Source of the DNA: CAYOUV01 sp963790075
Lineage (GTDB): Bacteria > Chloroflexota > Anaerolineae > Anaerolineales > Villigracilaceae
Assembly (NCBI GenBank): GCA_963790075.1
Contig: CAWBNG010000005.1
Location: 248,001-312,000 of the forward strand
DNA length: 64,000 nucleotides
Reading direction: 5' to 3'
The notes beneath the pieces were generated by a model. It did not search any database and was not told the DNA's origin. It saw only the letters and a list, made by a program, of their open reading frames with translations. Positions 1 through 7,667 of the stretch are shown here, piece by piece; within the stretch, counting starts at the first letter, position 1, and every line of letters starts with the position of its first letter. The position numbers were made by a program, and so were the translations under genes.

Positions 1-162
1 ATCTTTCCGGGGATGATACGGTAGATGGCACCATCCGTCGTATTAAAGACCTTTCTGCGATGGGCTTCACCCATGCGATATTCAACATGCCGGATGTTTA
101 CAAAATCACGCCGCTCGAAATCTTTCGCCAAAGAAATCATCCCAGCCGTAGCAGAACTCTAA
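1..162 (+). pseudogene. C-terminal fragment of an LLM-class F420-dependent oxidoreductase
   Basis: The first 40 codons read in one frame as LSGDDTVDGTIRRIKDLSAM followed by a GFTHAIFNMPDVY-like stretch, the usual C-terminal region of luciferase-like F420-dependent oxidoreductases. The reading frame then shifts: removing one T from the TTT at 123-125 restores an ending FAKEIIPAVAEL with a TAA at 160-162. Without that correction the frame runs to a TGA at 174-176. The gene begins outside the window, so only its end is seen. The family assignment rests on this short tail. It lies directly upstream of the first attC-like site, so it may be the cargo of an upstream cassette. Confidence 0.5.
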
Positions 163-181
163 GCAGAAAACGTTGAGTGCC

Positions 182-307
182 ACCCAACCCAAATTTCAGC
201 GGACTTGGCTATGCCAAGATTGTACGCGGCGCGAAAATCTAAGTTTGGTTCGGGTAAAATCAACAATCGAAGTAAAAACGCCAAGACCGCTGAATAAACC
301 GTTAGAC
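182..307 (+). repeat. attC-like integron recombination site
   Basis: This 126-bp element starts with ACCCAAC (fits RYYYAAC) and ends with GTTAGAC (fits GTTRRRY). Just inside the ends lie long inverted arms: TTCAGCGGACTTGGC near 198-212 pairs with GCCAAGACCGCTGAA near 280-294 with one mismatch. Core motif plus foldable imperfect palindrome plus position immediately before a single gene is the architecture of an attC site. Confidence 0.72.
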
Positions 308-329
308 GGCTAAGACGAATATTCTAGTT

Positions 330-959
330 ATGATCTTTCTTTTAGGTGGTCCCCCAAAAGTTGGAAAATCAATAATAGCCAATGAGATTCGGCAGAAATA
401 TGCTGTAAGTGTTGTTTCAACAGATACCCTCGGTGCAGTGCTGGAGAATGTCCTAAGCCCAGAATCGGTACCAGACTTGTTTGTTTTTGACAAATTTAAT
501 AAAATGCCCATGGCGGAACGAGTGGAGTTGGTAACGAAGGATCCTGCAAAGCTTATTGATTATGTGAGAAAGGAAAGTCATGTTGTCTGGAAAGCGGTAG
601 ATGCTTATATCAAGAGAGAAAATGATGATGGACGAGATGTACTGATTGAAGGAGTTGCTGTTCTTCCCGAATTGATGAGGCAGCTTGAGAATATTCCTCA
701 TCGGGTTGTATTTATCGGAAATCAAGGAAAAAATCACAAGGAGAACATCAAGAATTCTGCTGAAGAGAATGAGCATGATTGGATTCGAGATGTAAGCGAC
801 CAATATATTAGCGCTTTTGCAATGTTTGTGAATCGGATGAGTGCCCACATCGAGCAGGAAGCCAAAAAGTACGGCTTCGAGTATATAGAGATGGACAAAG
901 AGTTATTCGGGAAAGTGACGGAAGATGTTATGAAATCACTGGGATTGAGCGCCAGCTAA
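330..959 (+). CDS. P-loop kinase-like protein (cassette gene)
   Basis: This 209-residue protein begins with a hydrophobic strand and a Walker A-type loop, LLGGPPKVGKS, at about residues 4-14. An acidic DGRDVLIEGVAV segment follows near residue 105, as in small P-loop kinases of the 2-phosphoglycerate kinase/AAA_33 type. The substrate cannot be told from sequence. The gene begins 23 bases after the GTTAGAC core at 301-307, and its stop codon lies inside the next inverse core (AGCTAAC, 954-960), the tight packing expected of an integron cassette. Base composition is AT-richer than the chromosomal genes to the right, in line with horizontal acquisition. Kinase-like fold is fairly sure; function is unknown. 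Confidence 0.75.
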   Translation: MIFLLGGPPKVGKSIIANEIRQKYAVSVVSTDTLGAVLENVLSPESVPDLFVFDKFNKMPMAERVELVTKDPAKLIDYVRKESHVVWKAVDAYIKRENDDGRDVLIEGVAVLPELMRQLENIPHRVVFIGNQGKNHKENIKNSAEENEHDWIRDVSDQYISAFAMFVNRMSAHIEQEAKKYGFEYIEMDKELFGKVTEDVMKSLGLSAS

Positions 960-1130
960 CACCGCGTGCACTCTGTCTCGCTTCGCTCGCAGAGCGAACG
1001 GCTGGACAGGTGGGGAGCCCAAGCGCTCATGCGCTTTGGGTGGGTGATGTTCGCCTGAAGCTCACTCGCCCGATCTGCGCCGTTTTCACCTGTGCCTGCG
1101 GCGCGGGTGCAGGCAAGCAGTTTTCTACGC
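954..1130 (+). repeat. degenerate attC-like site following the kinase cassette
   Basis: It begins AGCTAAC and continues ACCGCGTGCA, the same bases that follow the inverse core of the well-formed site at 8072. Several short inverted repeats follow (for example CGCTTCGCTCGCAGAGCG near 979 and ACAGGTGGGG with a CACCTGT near 1090). No convincing GTTRRRY partner lies within 180 bp. The next one is GTTAGGT at 1309-1315, at the end of a different repeat. Confidence 0.45.
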
Positions 1131-1159
1131 CTTATCTTTTTTCTGGCTGGACGGCTTCG

Positions 1160-1315
1160 GCCTGGACGGCAAGCGCTTGACTCGCTTAAGGCGGGATATA
1201 TGCCTTGACAGATGACAGGTATTTATCGGCAAATCGCGCAGGAATTCATCTAAAAAATGTCACTTGCAATCTATGTGTAATTAGGTGGATCGTGCAACCA
1301 AATCGTTCGTTAGGT
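1160..1315 (+). repeat. cassette-associated repeat R1, copy a (degenerate)
   Basis: This stretch resembles 3095-3277 and 7445-7630. It shares CTGGACGGCAAGCGCTTGAC, then GGGATATAT, CACTTGCAATCTAT, a GTGGA-CGT segment, and an AATCGTTCGTTAGGT end. As in the other two copies, the repeat stops exactly at a GTTRRRY core (GTTAGGT, 1309-1315). This is the most diverged of the three copies. No gene is convincing between 960 and 1406. Confidence 0.5.
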
Positions 1316-1406
1316 AGTACATTGATAAGCACCGCTCTACGGCTAGCGAGAGCGGTGCTTGTTGAGCAAATGATCTTGTCAGGGCTCGAATTTAAAACAT
1401 GTTAAT

Positions 1407-1838
1407 TTAGGCTCGTTCTATTTTCTCTACAACTATTTCAACCTCCTCAACTAACGTTCCGTTTTCGGCAGCGCTGAGCTTACTCAATTTCCACCGGCAC
1501 GGCCAGGCTTCGAAAACATTGTAGCGCATTATCTCACTGCCATCATCACCACATATGATTACGGAACCGGATTTTCGTTCGATATGGCCATCCATGACCA
1601 CTTTATACCAACTCCACAATTCACTATTATTATTGAACCCCCGACGCAGCAGGAGATTGGAACATGTGGTCCTGGCCGGTCGTTTTCGGACTGTCGTGTC
1701 ATCACCATCAGCTGTGTAGGCTACTTCGGTAGTGGATTCTAGTCCTTCTACTTCCAAAAAAGCCCCTTGCGTTACTCCCTCGATTTCTACCTTGAAGTTA
1801 AAGTTTCCAATATGGTCAAATTCCCTGCGATTTGGCAT
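1407..1838 (-). CDS. phage/contractile-injection tail tube protein (T4 gp19-like family)
   Basis: The 143-residue product matches the phage tail-region/T4 gp19 family at full length. It has an N-terminal FNFKVEIEGVTQGAFLEVEG strand pair, a LLLRRG motif, an ELWSWYKVV helix near the middle, a YNVFEAWPCRW motif, and a terminal VEEVEIVVEKIERA strand. In known systems such proteins stack as the inner tube of contractile tails and extracellular injection systems. A good ribosome site (AAGGAGAAA) lies 6-8 bases before the ATG. It is transcribed leftwards, opposite to most cassette genes, 98 bases behind its paralogue. No sheath, baseplate, spike or ATPase gene is near, so it is an orphan whose role here is unknown. 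Confidence 0.8.
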   Translation of the reverse strand: MPNRREFDHIGNFNFKVEIEGVTQGAFLEVEGLESTTEVAYTADGDDTTVRKRPARTTCSNLLLRRGFNNNSELWSWYKVVMDGHIERKSGSVIICGDDGSEIMRYNVFEAWPCRWKLSKLSAAENGTLVEEVEIVVEKIERA

Positions 1839-1936
1839 CGTTTTCTCCTTGGCTTAGATTTTTATGAACATTCGTTTCCAATTTTGGCTTTCTTATTTCA
1901 GCCTTAAAGACAATCAACCTGATCAGGATAGCTTTA

Positions 1937-2626
1937 CTATCCGCGTTCCAATTTTTCTATAACCAATTCGACCTCCTCTACTGGCACTGGCTGCCCGTTC
2001 ATGTCACAAAACAAACTGATTCCCCATCTGCAAGGCCATGCTTCGAAAAAATTGTATCGAGCAATTTCGTTATTGTAATTATCGCTGATGATAACAGAGC
2101 CGCTTTTTCGTTCGATGACGCCCCGAATGACCTTTTGCCGCCAATCCCACAACTCCATATTATTTAAATTTCTGCGTCTTAAAATAATGTTGGGAAACGA
2201 TGTCCGCCCAGGACGCTTCCCTCGAGTAAGATGACTACCATCAGCGTAACCAATAATCTCAGTCGTAAATTCCAGCCCCTCAATCTCTGAAAATATATCT
2301 TGAACAACCCCCTCTATGCTGACTAAAAATATCAGTTGGGAATCTTCGATGGAAGCAATTTGGAAAGTGTACAGAATGTTGTGAAGTGTACTGGGTCCCA
2401 CTCCTTTAATAGCATCTATCTGTTTTAAATGGGTAAAGCGATCCTCTGCTGTGGCATTTCTCTCCTTTAGAATTCTCTTGGCAGTTGTTAAAGTCACTCC
2501 ATACCTAAACGAACCCCCGAAATTTGGATCATCCTTGATCCGATCCCTTATTTCGTACGGCGTAGTAATTGAGTTGAAGAATTCCAGTATCTTCTTTTCC
2601 ACGTTTTCCGCATCAGCAAAAGTCAT
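1937..2626 (-). CDS. helix-hairpin-helix domain fused to a gp19-like tail tube domain
   Basis: The 229-residue protein has two parts. Residues 1 to about 100 are charged and helical and contain LKQIDAIKGVGPSTLHNIL, which fits a helix-hairpin-helix motif (hydrophobic-x-GVG-x-S/T), a fold usually involved in DNA or protein contacts. Residues about 100-229 form a gp19-like tube domain with FLVSIEGVVQDIFSEIEGLE, ILRRRNLNNMELWDWRQKV, YNFFEAWPCRW and VEEVELVIEKLERG. The tube part is clearly paralogous to the neighbour at 1407-1838. A GAGGTG ribosome site precedes the ATG. The two genes run leftwards, probably as one transcript. The fusion is unusual for a tube protein, and its purpose cannot be read from sequence. 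Confidence 0.75.
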   Translation of the reverse strand: MTFADAENVEKKILEFFNSITTPYEIRDRIKDDPNFGGSFRYGVTLTTAKRILKERNATAEDRFTHLKQIDAIKGVGPSTLHNILYTFQIASIEDSQLIFLVSIEGVVQDIFSEIEGLEFTTEIIGYADGSHLTRGKRPGRTSFPNIILRRRNLNNMELWDWRQKVIRGVIERKSGSVIISDNYNNEIARYNFFEAWPCRWGISLFCDMNGQPVPVEEVELVIEKLERG

Positions 2627-3040
2627 TCTTCACCTCGTAGTGAAAAGGTTGCTTTACAATTCCCGGAGAATTTACTATGAGCAACCTCATAACTTCCACC
2701 TGGGATGATTGCCCAACCGTTTCAATCAACAGGTGGCCATGATATACAAAGATTACTAACCAATAAGGATTATCTTTTTATCCCCAATTAGGAGTAAACT
2801 AGTGGTCAATTCTGGTTAAAATTGTCTAGTTGACTCTATTCTTAGTATAGCAAACTGGAGATGGGTTGTCAAAATCTCGGCGTTTCACAACTGTCATAAT
2901 ATTTGGTTGAAGGTTTCTAAAAGCAAGCAGCAGTCGATGCAGTCAAATGCAATGAAATCAGTCCCAGGGGGAACGTTCCCGGCAAACCAAACCACCCCAC
3001 AATCGAACAATCAAATCACTATAGAAGGGAGGCTAAAACT
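2627..3040. other. gene-free stretch upstream of the tail-tube pair
   Basis: No reading frame here looks real. It must hold the promoter of the leftward tail-tube genes, but I see no clear -35/-10 pair on that strand. GCCCAAC at 2711-2717 fits the inverse core pattern RYYYAAC and could mark the end of the tail-tube cassette. A perfect GGGAACGTTCCC palindrome lies near 2970-2981. Confidence 0.4.
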
Positions 3041-3139
3041 ATGGCGAAACGGATTCAAGCTATCAGCGCCTACCGGCCACTGATTAGGCTGGACGACCTG
3101 GACGGCAAGCGCTTGACTCGCTTTGGGTGGGATATATAA
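3041..3139 (+). pseudogene. relic of a small gene inside the R1 repeat (MAKRIQ...GWDI)
   Basis: A strong ribosome site (GGGAGG) precedes an ATG that opens a 32-codon frame starting MAKRIQAISAYRP and ending DGKRLTRFGWDI with TAA at 3137-3139. The same start (MAKRIQVISAYR, ATG at 7280) and the same end (DGRRLTRIGWDI) recur in the copy at about 7259-7490. The second copy has a stop after 14 codons and extra sequence between the two pieces. This looks like the two ends of a longer gene joined by deletion. I do not recognise the family. Confidence 0.35.
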
Positions 3140-3277
3140 TGAATTTAGCGATCAAAGAAATGCGGCGGTCCTTTTATTGCGGATTCGGTGGACGCGTGCA
3201 GCAATTGATGCAGAAAAAGGACAAATGCAATCTATAAGCAGTTATGTGGACATCGTCCACCCAATCATTCGTTGAGC
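3095..3277 (+). repeat. cassette-associated repeat R1, copy b
   Basis: About 180 bp closely matching 7445-7630. Shared blocks include GGGTGGGATATATAATGAAT, GCAGCAATTGATGCA, AAAGGACAAATGCAATCTAT and a perfect GTGGACATCGTCCAC hairpin near 3246-3260. The repeat ends at GTTGAGC (3271-3277), a GTTRRRY core, immediately before the next cassette gene. Confidence 0.7.
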
Positions 3278-3355
3278 CGCATCTGATGAATAAGTAATTA
3301 GGTTTTTAGGCAATAATATTTTTATCAGCTGCTCACTTCCAGAAAGGAGTCTCGC

Positions 3356-3736
3356 ATGAAGCTTCAGCATCTATTTACGATAAATCTTTTTATTGCTGCC
3401 TTCTTTGGTTTATCCTGTTCCATCTTTGCTAGTTGGGTTCTTCAATTATATGGCCTTGTACCCGACGATGGAGCCATCTGGACGACCCGTTTAGTGGGAG
3501 GGTCTATCCTTGGCCTTGCATCCTTAATGTGGTTTGGACGGAAGGCTGCCTCTGTAGAAGCCCGAAGAGCGATCGCCTTGGCTTTGCTCATTCAGGATAT
3601 TGTAGGATTAATTGCATCCTTTGAAATTCAGTTTAGTGGAAGCGTGAATACTTTTGGGTGGTCAAACCAAATTTTGTACGGTTTGCTGGTTCTCGGATAC
3701 GCTTATTTCCTTTTCATACAGCCTAGCGCCAGCTAG
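3356..3736 (+). CDS. four-helix integral membrane protein of unknown function
   Basis: The 126-residue product has four predicted membrane spans (about residues 7-28, 44-61, 70-90 and 103-121) joined by short loops, with a conserved-looking TTRLVGGSILGL segment. An AAAGGAG ribosome site lies before the ATG. It is the only gene between the GTTGAGC core at 3271-3277 and an imperfect inverse core (GCTCGAAC near 3735-3742) that overlaps its stop, so it is a single-gene cassette. I do not recognise a family beyond small multi-pass membrane proteins. Confidence 0.65.
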   Translation: MKLQHLFTINLFIAAFFGLSCSIFASWVLQLYGLVPDDGAIWTTRLVGGSILGLASLMWFGRKAASVEARRAIALALLIQDIVGLIASFEIQFSGSVNTFGWSNQILYGLLVLGYAYFLFIQPSAS

Positions 3737-4131
3737 CTCGAACAACCTTAGTTGAATTAAAGCATTTTTATCGAATGGACTCTTGAGGAAGTGCGGCCCA
3801 ATACCGCGCTCTCAGAACGGAGGTCTCCGTTCTCTCGTAAAAAATGATGGCCTGCCATCTTCTTGGGTGCACCCGACAGGTGGGATTCTCGACGCTCGGG
3901 CGCCGAGATGGGCGATAGTCGCAGCGGATTGCTCACTCGCCCGATCGCACCGCTAAAAGAGTTGATTCTGTGCTTGAACATTTTCCGTCAAAGCAGCTTC
4001 ATCCCGTCCCATCCACCTGCGGGTATCCCCTTCACCCTCCGGGCACAGGCGGGGACGATGTCCTTTACCCCCAACCGGGGACCTTCGGCAGGATGATACC
4101 CCTAACGGGACTCTGTCGCACACCGTTGGCT
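3737..4131 (+). repeat. long composite attC-like region
   Basis: There is no gene in this 395-bp stretch. It starts at an imperfect inverse core and ends with GTTGGCT (4125-4131). Inside are blocks shared with other sites: GACAGGTGGGATTC, then AAAAGAGTTGATTCTGTGCT, TTCATCCCGTCCCATCCACC and GCGGGTATCCCC, close to the site at 8072-8201. A further block, GGGGACGATGTCCTTTACCC, recurs at about 20476-20496. It reads as two or three recombination sites merged by loss of the cassettes between them. Confidence 0.5.
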
Positions 4132-4157
4132 GGCTAATTCTTTATTGCAATTCTCTT

Positions 4158-5732
4158 ATGAAGCAAAATAAGATTCTTACAGCGCTCCTTTTGGTTACAG
4201 TGTTGGTCTCTTGCACTCCAACAAAATATGAAATAGCACCTTCTCCTACCCCATCGTTGCTACCTATTGCGCCGTCACTGACCGCATCTCCTGCACATCC
4301 CGTAGTAACCCCTGCCCTTTTAGTGACAGCAACACTTGCGACGCCACCCTTTCCCGTGCCTACCCAACAAGATGAACAAGTTTACATTGACACGGAAGGT
4401 TGGTATTCTGTCGCTATTCCAGCGCAATGGAGAAAATCAGAGTCATCTTATGTTGGGAATGATGGCTTTTTCGAAACGGGTTATTTACCAGAATATGCTT
4501 TTGTTCCTCACAATCTAACCGTATGCGAATGGCTGGCAAACATTCAAACAAAGAACCTCTACACTGTTTCGTGGATGGGAACAGGGGGAATCGGTGGCTG
4601 CCAGTTGCTTTCTCGCCCTGGCGTATCTCCAAAAATAACGTGGGCAATTGCCGAAAACCCATCAGCCGACTTTGCTCACCGCTTTTTCTATATCAAGGCA
4701 GACAATGCCCATTTTGGGCGTATTACAAGCACTTTTACTTGGCTTCGTCCTATTGACGATAGGGGAAAGCCAGATTTTAGCGAGGCGGTACTTCGTCCTG
4801 AAGATATTGTATTTTGGGATAAGACATCTTCAATTCCATCCACTTTTTTATTGAAAGAATATGCCCTTCCTCCAGAATATCAGAGCGAAGATCCTTCTAA
4901 AAAAATATTCTTGGACTTTGTTCCCCCAGAAATCCTTCCTACCCCATCTTCCAATCATGGAACTTACTCTCCGACCACATTAGACAGTGTCAATCAATCT
5001 CTCTCAAAGTATGGTTATGAATTACGACAGGTGAGCATTGCCTATCTCTATGATTTGTACCAGAATGGCGAGCGGGTTTTGCAAAATGTTTACCGATTGC
5101 CAGAAATTTATTTGTTCCGAACAGATGATGGCGAGAAACTGATATTTTTTGCTCAAACACTCGTTGACTCGCAACAATCTCCCTATACTGAAGGCAATAT
5201 GGTCAGTTATTTGGTACAGAACGAGAAAATTTCAATTTGGGAGAAAGCCCTACTAAATCCAATGTATCCTGGCTGGAATCCTATTTGGTTGAAAGATAAA
5301 CCGTTGTTTGCAGGGCTTGGAGATGGAGTAACTTTACAGGTGTGGAATATCCAACATGAACTCATGTTCTCTTTTGCAACCTATTTTGGGACACATGTAC
5401 CGATAAAATATTTCGGGGCATGGAGAAACCAGTGGATACTGGAAGTAAGCAATTTTGTGGTGCAGGATGGCGAGATACTCAATGAAAAATATAACTTTGA
5501 AGAAGTATTTGACTGGTCTTTGATAAATGACAATCCTTTTTATTTTTTCCGCAAGGGACCTCGTGTGGGCTTTTCCTACGATGGACAATTTTATTCACCT
5601 TATTATCACGAAGTTATTCACGGCTATTGCTGCGGTCTAGCGCTCAATAATCCTAGGCTGAAAGACAATACGGTCCGTTTTTTTGGAAAGCGTGATGGAA
5701 TTTGGTATTATGTCGTGCTGGAAATCAAATAA
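4158..5732 (+). CDS. secreted lipoprotein of unknown function (cassette gene)
   Basis: The 524-residue protein starts with a lipoprotein signal peptide (MKQNKILTALLLVTVLVSC, lipobox LVSC, lipidated Cys at 19). A Pro/Thr/Ser-rich linker follows to about residue 70, then a large soluble domain with many aromatic residues. No motif points to a known enzyme. The gene starts 27 bases after the GTTGGCT core, and the inverse core GCCAGCCAAC lies 10 bases after its stop. That inverse core is the exact reverse complement of GTTGGCTGGC at the cassette's 5' end. The cassette is therefore well delimited (4125-5751). Expected location is the outer face of the cytoplasmic membrane. Confidence 0.8.
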   Translation: MKQNKILTALLLVTVLVSCTPTKYEIAPSPTPSLLPIAPSLTASPAHPVVTPALLVTATLATPPFPVPTQQDEQVYIDTEGWYSVAIPAQWRKSESSYVGNDGFFETGYLPEYAFVPHNLTVCEWLANIQTKNLYTVSWMGTGGIGGCQLLSRPGVSPKITWAIAENPSADFAHRFFYIKADNAHFGRITSTFTWLRPIDDRGKPDFSEAVLRPEDIVFWDKTSSIPSTFLLKEYALPPEYQSEDPSKKIFLDFVPPEILPTPSSNHGTYSPTTLDSVNQSLSKYGYELRQVSIAYLYDLYQNGERVLQNVYRLPEIYLFRTDDGEKLIFFAQTLVDSQQSPYTEGNMVSYLVQNEKISIWEKALLNPMYPGWNPIWLKDKPLFAGLGDGVTLQVWNIQHELMFSFATYFGTHVPIKYFGAWRNQWILEVSNFVVQDGEILNEKYNFEEVFDWSLINDNPFYFFRKGPRVGFSYDGQFYSPYYHEVIHGYCCGLALNNPRLKDNTVRFFGKRDGIWYYVVLEIK

Positions 5733-5744
5733 TCCCAAAATGCC

Positions 5745-5817
5745 AGCCAACAAAGTGCGCACTTCCCCGCCCGGCGAGTCTCGCCAAGTCCGCCCGCCGC
5801 TGAGCATATCGTTAGAC
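5745..5817 (+). repeat. attC-like site, 73 bp
   Basis: Runs from AGCCAAC to GTTAGAC. Its inverse core extends to GCCAGCCAAC, matching the core at 4125 base for base over 10 positions in reverse complement. The interior (CGGCGAGTCTCGCC and flanks) folds as a short hairpin. The length is typical of an attC site. This is one of the best-formed sites in the array. Confidence 0.82.
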
Positions 5818-5863
5818 CGTTCTTCCGAGACAGCTCATCGAGATAAATGATGAAAGGTTGCAG

Positions 5864-6325
5864 ATGAGATCCAGGACATTAACCGTGGGGGAATTACTCT
5901 ATGAGGCGGAGATACACTTCACCAAAGTTGTCGAATATGGGGTGAGTATCGAATCGATTTCCTCAGGCGACATAGGAGTTCCCCCAGAGGGTGCTCGGTT
6001 CGATCAAACCTTCCATGGGGATCTCCACGGTCCTCGATTGAATGGAACGATTTTCGGGACTGACTATCTGTATGTCCGTGCTGATGGTCGCTTTCAGCTT
6101 CATATCCATGCACAAATCACGACAGATGATGGCGTCAATATTTCCTTCATGTCGGATGGAATTTCCATTCAAGAAGCAAACGCAAGAGAGGCACAATTGC
6201 GGTCAGCAATATCACTATTCACGTCATCGTCGCAATACGCCTGGCTCAATAAGGTGCAGGCCTGGGCGATCGGCACGATAGACACAGAGAAGGGCAAAGC
6301 AACAGTAATGGCTTATGAAGTTTGA
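5864..6325 (+). CDS. DUF3237 domain protein, intact copy
   Basis: The 153-residue product has the DUF3237 pattern: GPRLNGTI, then DYLYVRADGRFQLHIHAQIT with TDDG, and near the C-terminus YAWLNKVQAWAIGT. These are small beta-barrel-like proteins of unknown biochemical role. I prefer the ATG at 5864 because AAAGG lies seven bases upstream; a TTG two codons earlier is the only alternative. The gene is the sole cargo of a cassette bounded by cores at 5811 and 6523. A frameshifted copy of the whole cassette lies at 17738-18366. Confidence 0.8.
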   Translation: MRSRTLTVGELLYEAEIHFTKVVEYGVSIESISSGDIGVPPEGARFDQTFHGDLHGPRLNGTIFGTDYLYVRADGRFQLHIHAQITTDDGVNISFMSDGISIQEANAREAQLRSAISLFTSSSQYAWLNKVQAWAIGTIDTEKGKATVMAYEV

Positions 6326-6366
6326 ATTCAAACCTGGCATGGTTCACAGATCCCGTTCCTTGATCG

Positions 6367-6529
6367 ACCTAACATCTCGCTGGGTCGGACTGGGGATGCA
6401 TTGCGAAAGCAGGCGCGGTTGGCTAGATTTCGTGCAATAATATCAATGAGTTCTTGCTAATCCGCCCTCCTGCCAGTATCCCCTACACCCTGCGGGTACA
6501 AGCGGGGACGGTGGGACAAACCGTTAGGT
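6367..6529 (+). repeat. attC-like site after the intact DUF3237 gene
   Basis: Runs from ACCTAAC to GTTAGGT. The inverse core CGACCTAAC resembles the reverse complement of the cassette's own 5' core (GTTAGACCG) at seven of nine positions. The first half (to about 6440) is shared with 18293-18366. The middle block GATTTCGTGCAATAATATCA recurs near 19430. The second half has CCCCTACACCCTGCGGG, shared with other sites. Confidence 0.7.
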
Positions 6530-6697
6530 AATTGTATAGCAATGCGGAACAACCAACAGCTTTGATGGAATGAAAGGAGAAGTGATATGCAGCTTTTGGA
6601 ATGACTAATTGTAGAAATATTGAGGGCTGAAGCTTCGGTCGAATTCTTCCGCCAAGCCAAACAACTTACAACAAAAAAAACGATTGGAGTAAAAATC

Positions 6698-6946
6698 ATG
6701 TTCGATATCTTTACCAGCCCATCAGGAAAAAAAGAAACCACTAAGGGGAAAATAATTGGTATCCTGGCAGGTATTTTGGTCGCATCGGGCTTTTATGCTT
6801 TAAATACGGCGCTCCATATGTTTTCTCCAGCGGTAGCGGCTGGCTTTGCCTTGTTCTTTCTAATAATAACGACCTATGAAGTGCGAAACAGACTCGCAAA
6901 AAAGGAGGAACAGCCAACAGAGAAAGAAAATTTGGAACAAAAATAG
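6698..6946 (+). CDS. small two-helix membrane protein, unknown
   Basis: The 82-residue product MFDIFTSPSGKK... has two hydrophobic spans (about residues 20-40 and 46-62) and a charged Lys/Glu-rich tail (KKEEQPTEKENLEQK). A GGAG ribosome site lies eight bases before the ATG at 6698, which argues against longer upstream starts. It is the cargo between the GTTAGGT core at 6523 and the inverse core GCCCAAC at 6990. I do not recognise a family. Confidence 0.5.
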   Translation: MFDIFTSPSGKKETTKGKIIGILAGILVASGFYALNTALHMFSPAVAAGFALFFLIITTYEVRNRLAKKEEQPTEKENLEQK

Positions 6947-6989
6947 CAGGTTGTTTCCTTTTCCAGGATAAATAATCCATACAACGCCC

Positions 6990-7116
6990 GCCCAACACAG
7001 CATACTGGAAGAGCACCGGCACTTTGCACACTGTACGCGCTTCACCTCCGTCTCGGGCCGGCGCCCTCGCGGGGCAGGCGGCCTGCAGGTCCAGCTTGAC
7101 TGGACGAACGTTGCGC
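6990..7116 (+). repeat. attC-like site with imperfect right core
   Basis: Starts with GCCCAAC (fits RYYYAAC) and is GC-rich with nested inverted repeats (GCCGGCGCCC, GGCAGGCGGCCTGC, TCCAGCTTGACTGGA). The best right end is GTTGCGC at 7110-7116, one base off GTTRRRY. That gives 127 bp, the same size as the sites at 182 and 19366. Confidence 0.5.
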
Positions 7117-7444
7117 CAGCGGCGCTACTTCTCCCTTGCGCACATGCCTTTTCTTAGATAAGATTTCGCCTGTTTCTTACTAAGAAATTCGGATTTTCTT
7201 ACCAAAGAAACGCAAACAGGCGAGTTTTTCCACCTCAATCGAAAAATCGAATCGCTTTATTAGAAGAGAGACTTCAACTATGGCGAAAAGGATTCAGGTC
7301 ATCAGCGCCTACCGGCACCATTGAGCAGCGCGAAAACATCGGCAAGACTGGCGGCGAGTTGGTGACGATGTGGAACGCGGAACACCCCGACGACCCGATT
7401 GATTGAGCTGCGGACCGCCGTTCCCGAAAACCCTAGCCCGGGAT
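7117..7444. other. gene-free stretch with a second MAKRIQ relic
   Basis: Nothing here codes convincingly. At 7280 an ATG with a purine-rich leader opens MAKRIQVISAYRHH and stops after 14 codons. Its start matches the relic at 3041 almost base for base. Repeated TTTCTTAC/AAGAAA segments near 7170-7210 form a short inverted repeat. Confidence 0.4.
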
Positions 7445-7630
7445 GACTTCTCTGGACGGAAGGCGCTTGACTCGCATAGGGTGGGATATATAATGAATTT
7501 AACGATCAAAGAAAGCGGCGGTTATTAAATTGCGGATTAGGTGGACCTGTGCAGCAATTGATGCAAAAAAAGGACAAATGCAATCTATAAACAGTTGTGT
7601 GGACATCGTCCACCGAATCATTAGTTAGGC
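7445..7630 (+). repeat. cassette-associated repeat R1, copy c
   Basis: Matches 3095-3277 closely. It includes the GWDI stop context (GGGTGGGATATATAATGAAT), GCAGCAATTGATGCA, GGACAAATGCAATCTATAAA and the hairpin GTGGACATCGTCCAC near 7598-7612. It ends exactly at GTTAGGC (7624-7630), the 5' core of the next cassette. Confidence 0.7.
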
Positions 7631-7667
7631 CGCGTCAATGAAGCAGAAAATTAAATAAGGTTAACCG

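Noticed and set aside
1205..1405. 66-codon open frame after the kinase cassette
   Set aside because: It spans the degenerate R1 repeat and a core site, has no ribosome site and no sensible composition.
2970..2981. GGGAACGTTCCC palindrome as a LexA box
   Set aside because: The GAAC and GTTC halves are adjacent without the four-base spacer and no promoter elements are near.
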